A DNA stretch of 11,063 bases from Nitrospinota bacterium (lineage in GTDB: Bacteria > UBA8248): the NCBI GenBank assembly GCA_003506735.1, contig DNYS01000056.1, positions 4,274-15,336 on the forward strand. The letters run 5' to 3'. The position numbers and the translations under genes were made by a program. A model generated the notes under the pieces. It did not search any database. It was not told the DNA's origin and worked only from the letters and a program-made list of their open reading frames with translations. Positions 1-5,044 of the stretch are shown one piece after another (positions within the stretch are counted from its first letter, which is position 1; every line of letters begins with the position of its first letter).

Positions 1-197
1 CCGCCTCCGCCGGATCGCGGGGGCGGCGTGGCGGCGGGCCTCGGCCCGGAACTCCGCTGCGGCGCCTCTTCCTCCTCGATCCGAACGGTGTGGGCCTTCC
101 CGTCAACGGAAATGCGCATCAGGGAGGGGTCCGCCGCATCCCGTTCCGCGGCGATTTCGTAGGTTTTATCTTCAACCGTGATCTTGAATTTCTTCAA
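1..197 (-). CDS. Biotin carboxyl carrier subunit of decarboxylase/carboxylase, N-terminal part (partial)
   Basis: This is the 5' part of a minus-strand gene whose 3' end lies beyond position 1; 65 codons are visible. The protein starts (M)KKFKITVEDKTYEI, the beta-strand pattern typical of the N-terminus of small biotin carriers (MmdC and the OadA C-terminal type). An acidic stretch and a Pro/Ala/Gly/Ser-rich segment follow, which looks like the flexible linker before a biotinyl domain. The biotin lysine (AMKM-type motif) is not in the window. The start is a TTG at 197-195, chosen because an AAGGAGG Shine-Dalgarno (complement of 203-209) lies five bases upstream. The TTG overlaps the TGA of the upstream OadG-like gene (shared TTGA), implying translational coupling. 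By family knowledge it would carry carboxybiotin between the carboxyltransferase at 545-2089 and a partner, either a membrane beta subunit or a biotin carboxylase. Partner and biotin site are inferred. Confidence 0.78.
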   Translation of the reverse strand, partial: MKKFKITVEDKTYEIAAERDAADPSLMRISVDGKAHTVRIEEEEAPQRSSGPRPAATPPPRSGGG

Positions 198-511
198 CGC
201 GGCCTCCTTGGAGACGCACTGCCGGCGCGCGCACGGAGGGCCCAACCCGATTCGCCGCTCCGCCGCACTTCGGGGATGAACACCTCGGCCCGCTCCGTTT
301 CGAGGAAGTATCCCGCCACCGCGGCCAGGACGAGGGGAAGCTCGTCCATATCCGATGCCGGGCCGGAGGCTGCCGAAGCATCCTCCTGGACGGGTTTATC
401 CGAAAAGAGGCGGTTTAAAATTTTGATAATGTACATCAGTCCAATCAGGGAGAGAAAAACCACCACCATCCCGATGACCGTCAATTCAATTGCGCTGCCG
501 AGCAGAGCCAA
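194..511 (-). CDS. OadG/MmdD-like small membrane subunit of a sodium-pumping decarboxylase
   Basis: This is a 105-residue protein with one clear hydrophobic helix near residues 7-30 (TVIGMVVVFLSLIGLMYIIK). A polar Ala/Ser/Asp-rich middle and a basic Arg/Ser/Pro tail follow. The layout of an N-terminal helix with GM-VVF-L plus a charged cytoplasmic tail is that of the OadG family, the gamma or delta subunit that assembles sodium-translocating oxaloacetate and methylmalonyl-CoA decarboxylases. The start is a TTG at 511-509, with a GAGGA-like ribosome site about eight bases upstream. The next in-frame ATG would delete half of the helix. It lies 33 bp after the carboxyltransferase stop and overlaps the biotin carrier gene by four bases. 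Its presence favours a sodium pump over an ordinary soluble carboxylase. The family is recognised mainly from hydropathy and position, since the tail is poorly conserved in all members. Confidence 0.72.
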   Translation of the reverse strand: MALLGSAIELTVIGMVVVFLSLIGLMYIIKILNRLFSDKPVQEDASAASGPASDMDELPLVLAAVAGYFLETERAEVFIPEVRRSGESGWALRARAGSASPRRPR

Positions 512-544
512 GCCGGTATCCTCATTCCCGCCGGGGGCGGATCG

Positions 545-2089
545 TTAGAGTGGAATGTTTCCGTGTTTTTTTTCGGGCCGCGCCTCGCGCTTGTTGGCTG
601 TCATCTCCAGCGCCCGGATGAGCTCCCGCCGGGTGTGGGCGGGTTCGATTACGGCGTCCACGAGGCCTTGAACGGCTGCGGTGTAGGGGGTCGCAAACTT
701 TTCGCGGAACTCCGCGATTCTCTCCTCCCTGAGCGCCTCGGGGTCGGCGGCCGCCTCGATTTCGCGGCGGAAGATGATGTTCGCCGCGCCGTCCGGACCC
801 ATCACGGCAATCTCGGCCATGGGATAGGCCAGCACACGGTCATACCCCAGGCCGAAGCCGCTCATCGCGATATAGGCGCCCCCGTAGCTTTTTCGGAGGA
901 TGAGCGCAATTTTGGGCACGGTGGCCTCGCTGTAGGCAAAAAGGACCTTGGCCCCGTGGCGAATGACGCCGCCGTATTCCTGCTGGGTGCCGGGAAGGTA
1001 GCCCGGCACATCGACAAAATTGAATATGGGAAAGTTGTAGGCGTCGCAGAATCGGACGAACCGCGCCAGTTTGTCGGAGCTGTTGATGTCGAGCACGCCG
1101 GCCAGATGGACCGGCTGGTTGCCCGTCACGCCCACCGGACGCCCGCCCAGCCGGGCGAAGCCCACCACGATGTTGAGCGCGTAATCGGCCTGCACCTCCA
1201 TGAAATCCCCGTGGTCGAAGACGTTCCCGATCACGTCGCGCACATCGTAGCCCCGCGTCGCTTCGACGGGCACAATTTCGTTCAGCGCGGGGTTTTCCTC
1301 CGGTGGCCACTCGCTTGAATCGGCCATCGGAGGATCGTCCAGATTGTTTCCGGGAAGGAACGAGAGCAGCCTACGAACGCTCGCGAAGCATTCGCGCTCA
1401 TCGGCGGCGACAAAATGCGCGTTCCCGCTTGTGGCGCCGTGCACCGCCGCGCCGCCGAGTTCCTCGAAGGTGACCTCTTCTCCCGTGACCGCCTTAATGA
1501 CGTCCGGGCCGGTGATGAACATCTTGCTCAGCCCATCGACCATGAAGACGAAATCCGTAATGGCCGGGGAATAGACCGCCCCGCCGGCGCAGGGTCCAGC
1601 GATGATCGATATCTGGGGGATGGCGCCCGAGGCAACGGTGTTGCGTTGGAATATCTGGGCATAGCCATGAAGGGAAAGAACGCCCTCCTGGATTCGGGCG
1701 CCGCCCGAATCGAGAATCTGGATGATCGGGCAGCCCGCCTTGAGGGCGAGATCTTGCACCTTGACGATTTTCGATGCGTGCATCTCACCGAGGGAGCCGC
1801 CCAGCGTTCCGAAGTCCTGTGATACGACGAAAACGAGCTGGCCCCCGACGGTCCCGCTCCCGGTGACGACGCCGTCGCCCGAAATTCGTTTTTCGTTCAT
1901 GCCGAAATCCGAGGAACGGGTCTCGACGAAAATTCCGATTTCGGAGAATGAGCCCGGGTCCAAAAGAAGATCCAGCCGTTCGCGGGCCGTCAGCTTCCCT
2001 TGTTTACGCTGCCTTTCTTTAGCGGCTTCGCCGCCATGGGCCTGTGCCGCCTCTATGCGTTTGCGCAGTTCATCGATCGGACCCGGCAT
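545..2089 (-). CDS. mmdA: Carboxyltransferase subunit, methylmalonyl-CoA decarboxylase alpha / propionyl-CoA carboxylase beta family
   Basis: This is a 514-residue carboxyltransferase, the usual length for MmdA/PccB. It moves a carboxyl group between an acyl-CoA and biotin. The N-terminal crotonase-like half holds DSGGARIQEG (about 127-136) and GPCAGGAVYSP (165-175). The C-terminal half holds EYGGVIRHGAK (371-381) and KSYGGAYIAM (400-409). These supply the two oxyanion-hole regions. The end, KKHGNIPL, is the normal family terminus, so the gene is complete. In-frame codons extend upstream to 2146, but AGGAG five to six bases before the ATG at 2089 fixes the start; the upstream ATG at 2104 has no such site. 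OadG-like and biotin-carrier genes follow, as in mmdADCB operons. Residue 407 is Ile where classical PccB has Asp in GGAYD, so methylmalonyl-CoA versus malonyl- or other acyl-CoA is unresolved. No convincing promoter was found upstream. Confidence 0.9.
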   Translation of the reverse strand: MPGPIDELRKRIEAAQAHGGEAAKERQRKQGKLTARERLDLLLDPGSFSEIGIFVETRSSDFGMNEKRISGDGVVTGSGTVGGQLVFVVSQDFGTLGGSLGEMHASKIVKVQDLALKAGCPIIQILDSGGARIQEGVLSLHGYAQIFQRNTVASGAIPQISIIAGPCAGGAVYSPAITDFVFMVDGLSKMFITGPDVIKAVTGEEVTFEELGGAAVHGATSGNAHFVAADERECFASVRRLLSFLPGNNLDDPPMADSSEWPPEENPALNEIVPVEATRGYDVRDVIGNVFDHGDFMEVQADYALNIVVGFARLGGRPVGVTGNQPVHLAGVLDINSSDKLARFVRFCDAYNFPIFNFVDVPGYLPGTQQEYGGVIRHGAKVLFAYSEATVPKIALILRKSYGGAYIAMSGFGLGYDRVLAYPMAEIAVMGPDGAANIIFRREIEAAADPEALREERIAEFREKFATPYTAAVQGLVDAVIEPAHTRRELIRALEMTANKREARPEKKHGNIPL

Positions 2090-2269
2090 CGGTTCTCCTG
2101 CCATATATATGAATGATGAATTTTGTATACTTGAGACACTTTCCACACTGAGTTAATAGAATCCTAAAGTCAAGGCTGAAACGGGAGGCGGGAAAAATAC
2201 AATAATGAAAACCCCTAGCTATTATCGAAAGGACGCATTTGGGAAAAATCGTTTTGGGCCGCGATCCGC

Positions 2270-2298
2270 ATGACAAATTGTGCTAGGAATGGTATGGA
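2270..2298 (+). promoter_or_regulatory. Candidate extended -10 promoter for the small ORF
   Basis: ATGACA (2270-2275, five of six matches to the -35 consensus) is followed after 17 bases by TATGGA (2293-2298). TG at 2290-2291 makes an extended -10 (TGGTATGGA). The -10 itself matches only three of six positions. A start near 2305 would give a leader of about 27 nt to the ATG at 2332 and would exclude the GTG at 2302 as a start. Consensus match only. Confidence 0.3.
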
Positions 2299-2331
2299 GT
2301 TGTGGAATCGATATCCTGGGAGTGGTTAACG

Positions 2332-2559
2332 ATGTTCCGTTTTCGCTTGTTCTCGTCCTCGGACCGATTCATGAGCAATGTTCCCCATTACCATTGGAAC
2401 ATTCTCGATTCCGCGATTAGTAAACATATGAATGAAGGGTCGGGGCTGGCCCGAAAGATTTTCATCAGTTTCGGCGGGTTGTTTTTGGTCTGGCTCGCAT
2501 TGTCATTTGGAAAAGCGGTTTATATTTTCAAGACCTATATCGTGCCTCTCTTCCAGTAA
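2332..2559 (+). CDS. Small hypothetical protein with one predicted membrane helix
   Basis: This 75-codon plus-strand ORF lies in the AT-richer gap between two minus-strand genes. I do not recognise a family. The N-terminal half is polar and basic with aromatic residues (MFRFRLF, HYHWN). The C-terminal half has a hydrophobic segment, roughly residues 42-70, containing ISFGGLFLVWLALSFGKAVYIF. This suggests a single-pass membrane protein ending VPLFQ. The ATG at 2332 is preceded by GGGAG about nine bases upstream. A GTG at 2302 would add ten residues but has a poorly spaced site. Supporting evidence is the candidate promoter at 2270-2298. Against it, a perfect 8-bp inverted repeat lies inside the frame (2377-2403) and there is no homology I can cite. 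If it is not coding, 2090-2644 is a 555-bp gap. Confidence 0.42.
   Translation: MFRFRLFSSSDRFMSNVPHYHWNILDSAISKHMNEGSGLARKIFISFGGLFLVWLALSFGKAVYIFKTYIVPLFQ
2377..2403. repeat. Perfect 8-bp inverted repeat, 11-nt spacer
   Basis: AATGTTCC (2377-2384) and GGAACATT (2396-2403) are exact inverted copies separated by 11 nt. The heptamer ATGTTCC also occurs at 2332-2338, at the start codon of the small ORF. It could form a hairpin or be a protein-binding dyad. It lies inside the small ORF, so it may also be chance. Confidence 0.45.
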
Positions 2560-2565
2560 TTCGCG

Positions 2566-2606
2566 AAAAAAACAAGCACCCAACCGGCCTTCGCACGAAG
2601 TGCGGA
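2566..2606 (-). terminator. Candidate rho-independent terminator for the HMG-CoA lyase gene
   Basis: On the minus strand, 40-80 nt after the lyase stop codon, CGCAC-TTC-GTGCG (2604-2592) can fold as a five-pair hairpin. Alternatively GCAC (2603-2600) can pair with GTGC (2579-2576), which is followed directly by TTG and a run of seven T (2572-2566). The T run and GC-rich dyad fit an intrinsic terminator, but the best hairpin is about 20 nt from the T run. It also lies just after the stop of the plus-strand small ORF. Confidence 0.38.
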
Positions 2607-2644
2607 TTTCCGATCGCGAAGTCATTTTCTTGAATGGTGGCCCG

Positions 2645-3562
2645 TCAGGCTGCTGAGATGTCCCAGTCGGGAAGGCCCGCGTGAAGGAGTTGTCCCGGAA
2701 GCTGGCGGTCGAAAACCGATTCGGCGTAGGCGACCGCTTCGAGAAGCCTGAGAAGATCGATCCCTGTCCCGATCCCCATCTCGTGAAACATGTTCACCGT
2801 ATCCTCGGTCGCGATATTACCCGTTGCGCGGGGGGCGAAAGGACATCCGCCCATTCCGCCGAACGAGGCGTCAAAGGTGTCCACCCCCGCCTCGAATCCG
2901 GCCAAGACATTGGCCAGCCCGGCGCCGCGCGTGTTGTGAAAGTGCAAGGTGAACCGGATGCCGGGGAATTTCGCACCCATGTGCTTCACCATCTGCCGGA
3001 CCGCTACAGGATTCGTCATGCCCACCGTGTCGGCGAGGCCCACCTCGTCGCAGCCCATGTCGGCATATTCGCCCGCCAGCCTTTCCACCGCCTCGATGGG
3101 GACGCGGCCCTCGTAGGGGCAGCCGAACGCTGTCACGATTCCCCCGCGAATTTTCAGGCCCGCCCCGAGGGCTTCTTTGGCCGCCTCGCGCGCCGCGGCG
3201 ATCATCTTCTCGCGGCCGGCGCGAAGGTTTTTGAGGTTGAATCCTTCGCTCGCCGCGACGAATAAAACAGCGCGGTCGAGCCGGCATTCAAGCGCGCGCT
3301 CCATCCCCCGCATGTTCGGCACCAGCGCCTCCACCTCCACCCCCGGCGGGCGATCCATGCCCGTCAGAACCGCCTCGGCGTCCGCCATCTGAGGAACGTG
3401 CCTTGTCCTCACGAAACTGGTCACCTCGACCCGCCGGACTCCGGCCGCAAGGATAAGTTCGAGCATCCGCAGTTTCTGATCCGTTTCGACAAACTGCTTT
3501 TCCGCCTGGATTCCGTCGCGCGTTCCGACTTCGATGATATGGGCTTGGGAGGGGCTGGACAT
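2645..3562 (-). CDS. HMG-CoA lyase family acyl-CoA lyase
   Basis: This is a 305-residue TIM-barrel enzyme of the HMG-CoA lyase family, which cleaves 3-hydroxy-3-methylglutaryl-CoA to acetoacetate and acetyl-CoA at the end of leucine breakdown. Active-site residues are in place. R15 and D16 lie in VGTRDGIQAEK. H207 and H209 lie in HFHNTRGAG. The catalytic C240 lies in the flexible loop GMGGCPFAPRATGN, and N249 completes the metal site. The start ATG at 3562 has GAGGA six bases upstream, and the length is normal for bacterial members. Some positions depart from classical HMG-CoA lyases: VGTRDG instead of VGPRDG, and FVRTRHVPQMADA instead of the usual FVSPKWVPQMAD. A related substrate is therefore possible. 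It stands alone, upstream of the mmdA-like operon on the same strand but separated by 555 bp and a candidate terminator. Confidence 0.88.
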   Translation of the reverse strand: MSSPSQAHIIEVGTRDGIQAEKQFVETDQKLRMLELILAAGVRRVEVTSFVRTRHVPQMADAEAVLTGMDRPPGVEVEALVPNMRGMERALECRLDRAVLFVAASEGFNLKNLRAGREKMIAAAREAAKEALGAGLKIRGGIVTAFGCPYEGRVPIEAVERLAGEYADMGCDEVGLADTVGMTNPVAVRQMVKHMGAKFPGIRFTLHFHNTRGAGLANVLAGFEAGVDTFDASFGGMGGCPFAPRATGNIATEDTVNMFHEMGIGTGIDLLRLLEAVAYAESVFDRQLPGQLLHAGLPDWDISAA

Positions 3563-3747
3563 GGGATTCCTCAGAAAGGGGAGAATGGAGCTTTTTTCGA
3601 ATCATACGGACAACCCGCCCGGCGTGCCAGGGGAGGGGGATGCAGGCCGGTTCCACTGGAATGGACAGCGTAGAGACAAGGCGTTTCAAGCCGCTAGCGC
3701 GTTTTGGCGGCGATTGCCCCGATTCCGCTCGCCGGGGATTACCTCCG

Positions 3748-3775
3748 TTGATTTAGTGAGGGGCATTTGTATATG
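3748..3775 (+). promoter_or_regulatory. Candidate promoter for the PilZ gene
   Basis: TTGATT (3748-3753) is followed after 16 bases by TATATG (3770-3775). Each matches four of six consensus positions. The predicted start would fall near 3782, giving a leader of about 55 nt. It overlaps the ATGCT-CTA-AGCAT dyad. Confidence 0.32.
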
Positions 3776-3785
3776 CTCTAAGCAT
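3773..3785. repeat. Short dyad at the predicted PilZ transcription start
   Basis: ATGCT-CTA-AGCAT is a perfect 5-bp inverted repeat with a 3-nt centre. It lies across the candidate -10 and start of the PilZ gene. GCAT at 3763-3766 adds a further half-site-like copy. It could be an operator. At 5 bp per arm, chance is possible. Confidence 0.35.
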
Positions 3786-3837
3786 CGATTGCGCGAATTT
3801 GCCCGATTTCAAAAACGATGTATATGGGAGTTGCCGG

Positions 3838-4179
3838 ATGGCTTCTGGACCAGAGCAGCGCAGTTTTCCCCGTCACGAACTGCCCGTTTTGATCGAGGCC
3901 CCCGAGCTCGCGAATGATTGGCTGCGGCCGAACGATGGGAGCATGGGCGGGTTCATGGTCAACGTTCCGGATGAACCGACGGTGGGCACCGTATGCGAAT
4001 GCGCCATCCGGATTGAGGAAAAGGTATTTGCTTGCGACGTATCGGTGGTTTGGGTGAAGGAGGATCTCTCACACGACCCGGCTACATGGAACGCCGACTT
4101 ATGGTTCAAAATGCCCGAAGACAAGCAGGATGAATTCGAAACGGCCATCCATAACATTCGCGAAGGAATGAAGGAATGA
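3838..4179 (+). CDS. Single-domain PilZ protein (c-di-GMP receptor)
   Basis: This is a 113-residue protein that is essentially one PilZ domain. Both c-di-GMP motifs are visible: RxxxR as R8-SFP-R12 near the N-terminus, and D/NxSxxG as D33-G-S35-MG-G38. Beta-strand segments follow (FMVNV, CECAIRI, VSVVWV) and then a C-terminal helix. Members bind cyclic di-GMP and act as stand-alone adaptors in motility, surface attachment or exopolysaccharide control; the target here is unknown. The ATG at 3838 is chosen for GGGAG seven bases upstream. A TTG at 3799 in the same frame would add 13 residues with no better site. It is monocistronic, flanked by a minus-strand lyase and a convergent minus-strand hpt gene. 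No enzyme domain for making or degrading c-di-GMP is in the window. Confidence 0.83.
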   Translation: MASGPEQRSFPRHELPVLIEAPELANDWLRPNDGSMGGFMVNVPDEPTVGTVCECAIRIEEKVFACDVSVVWVKEDLSHDPATWNADLWFKMPEDKQDEFETAIHNIREGMKE

Positions 4180-4184
4180 GGGTG

Positions 4185-4235
4185 GGCCCGTCTCCCGGGC
4201 CGGCCGCCGGCGTGCTTTTCCCGCTTTGATTTTTT
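4185..4235 (+). terminator. Candidate terminator after the PilZ gene
   Basis: Six bases after the PilZ stop, GGCCCG-TCTCC-CGGGCC (4185-4201) forms a perfect 6-bp hairpin. It overlaps a second one, GCCGG-CCG-CCGGC (4199-4211). TTTT follows at 4216-4219 and a six-T run at 4230-4235. The hairpins are strong, but the T runs are not directly attached. Confidence 0.38.
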
Positions 4236-4245
4236 CTTTCTCGCT

Positions 4246-4311
4246 CGAATCACCCCGAATTTCCACGAATATTCTGTAGGTTTCTTCCGTCCCGAATCGT
4301 GTAGGGTTCTT
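4246..4311. repeat. Iterated short repeats in a convergent intergenic region
   Basis: CGAAT occurs at 4246, 4256 and 4266, exactly ten bases apart, and again at 4293. Two copies of TGTAGGKTTCTT with one mismatch lie at 4275-4286 and 4300-4311, 25 bases apart. The block lies between the 3' ends of the PilZ and hpt genes, where promoters are not expected. It may be a copy of a dispersed short intergenic repeat. The rest of 4180-4432 shows no gene. Confidence 0.5.
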
Positions 4312-4432
4312 TTCGCGGAACACCTCCTCCCGCGCCGGGCGCAGGTTGCCCCGGCTGGAATCCGCCCGCCCGGTTTCGGAAAATTGAGGGAGTTTCCCGG
4401 GACTTTTTCGAGGGCCGCCTGGGGCTTCGGAG

Positions 4433-4951
4433 TCAGAGTTCGAAGGCGCGGATGTCGGGAAGGTCCCGAAACTTTTCGGCGTAGTCGAGACCGTATCCGA
4501 CCAGGAAGACATCCTCCACCGGAAAGCCGATGAAATCGGCATCGATGGGCGCCTTGTGGCGCGAGGGTTTGTCGATGAGAGCGGCTGTGCGGACCGAGGC
4601 GGGGGCCTGTTCTCGGATGGCGCCGACGACCGCCTCGAGCGTCCTTCCGGTGTCGATGATGTCTTCGACGATCAGGACGTGCCGCCCGGTGATTTTTCCG
4701 ACGTCGCTGGCTTTGAGGAGAACTTTTCCGGTGCTTTCGGTCCCGCCGCCGTAGCTCGAGGCGGTGATGAAGCCGAGGGTGACCTCTCGGCGGAGGGCGC
4801 GAATCAGATCGGCGCCGAAAAACAGGCCGCCCTTGAGGGTGATGATGACGTGCAGGTCCCCATCGGGGATAGCGGTCTCGATCTCGCGTGCGAGGGCCGC
4901 CGTCCTCCGGCGGATTTCCTCTTGGGAGATTACGACGTTTCCTAGCGGCAT
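4433..4951 (-). CDS. hpt: Hypoxanthine phosphoribosyltransferase
   Basis: This is a 172-residue type I phosphoribosyltransferase, which salvages hypoxanthine (and often guanine) with PRPP to give IMP or GMP in the cytoplasm. The PRPP-binding signature VLIVEDIIDTGRT is at 92-104. The flexible loop SSYGGGTESTGKV is at 65-77, with ITLKGGLFF near 37-45. Base recognition is around DKPSRHK (127-133), and LVGYGLDYAEKFRDLPDI (150-167) is typical of bacterial Hpt. The length is normal. The ATG at 4951 is supported by conserved N-terminal length; AGGAG lies about ten bases upstream, slightly far. It follows the alcohol dehydrogenase gene on the same strand after 93 bp and is likely the last gene of that unit. 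No clear terminator was found after it. Xanthine/guanine-specific relatives are possible but less likely. Confidence 0.92.
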   Translation of the reverse strand: MPLGNVVISQEEIRRRTAALAREIETAIPDGDLHVIITLKGGLFFGADLIRALRREVTLGFITASSYGGGTESTGKVLLKASDVGKITGRHVLIVEDIIDTGRTLEAVVGAIREQAPASVRTAALIDKPSRHKAPIDADFIGFPVEDVFLVGYGLDYAEKFRDLPDIRAFEL

Positions 4952-5044
4952 CCTGACGAGGCTCCTGCGAAAAGGGCGGGAGAAATGGGTCCGGTCATGG
5001 GAATCGGCCCCGGAGTCCGGCTGGAGGAGCGAGCATCGCTATTC

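Larger units (their letters stand above)
3563..3837. other. Intergenic region between divergent HMG-CoA lyase and PilZ genes
   Basis: This 275-bp gap separates the divergently transcribed lyase (minus) and PilZ (plus) genes. It holds a candidate plus-strand promoter and a dyad near its right end, and a CCCCG/CGGGG inverted repeat (3717-3721 with 3733-3737). I found no good promoter match for the lyase on the minus strand and no convincing ORF. Confidence 0.6.

Noticed and set aside
566..573. Run of eight A on the coding strand near the end of the carboxyltransferase gene, a possible -1 frameshift site
   Set aside because: The run encodes the conserved KK of the family terminus KKHGNIPL. A -1 shift would add only about 27 residues with no domain, and I saw no clear downstream stimulating structure.
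563..1318. Long open frame (251 codons) on the plus strand opposite the carboxyltransferase gene
   Set aside because: It is antisense to a clearly recognised protein. Its translation is rich in Gly/Arg/His/Val with no domain, which is expected from GC-rich codon usage.
2104..2146. Earlier starts for the carboxyltransferase (2146 and 2104)
   Set aside because: Neither has a ribosome site. The ATG at 2089 has AGGAG at proper spacing and gives the usual family length.
2168..2173. TTGACT on the minus strand as a -35 box for the carboxyltransferase operon
   Set aside because: No acceptable -10 lies 15-19 bases downstream; TATACA at 2129-2124 has no matching -35 either.
4099..4542. Open frame (147 codons) on the minus strand across the PilZ/hpt junction
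   Set aside because: It overlaps the 3' ends of both recognised genes in another frame. Its only protein-like stretch is encoded by the iterated repeat block 4246-4311, so I treat it as repeat-derived, not a gene.
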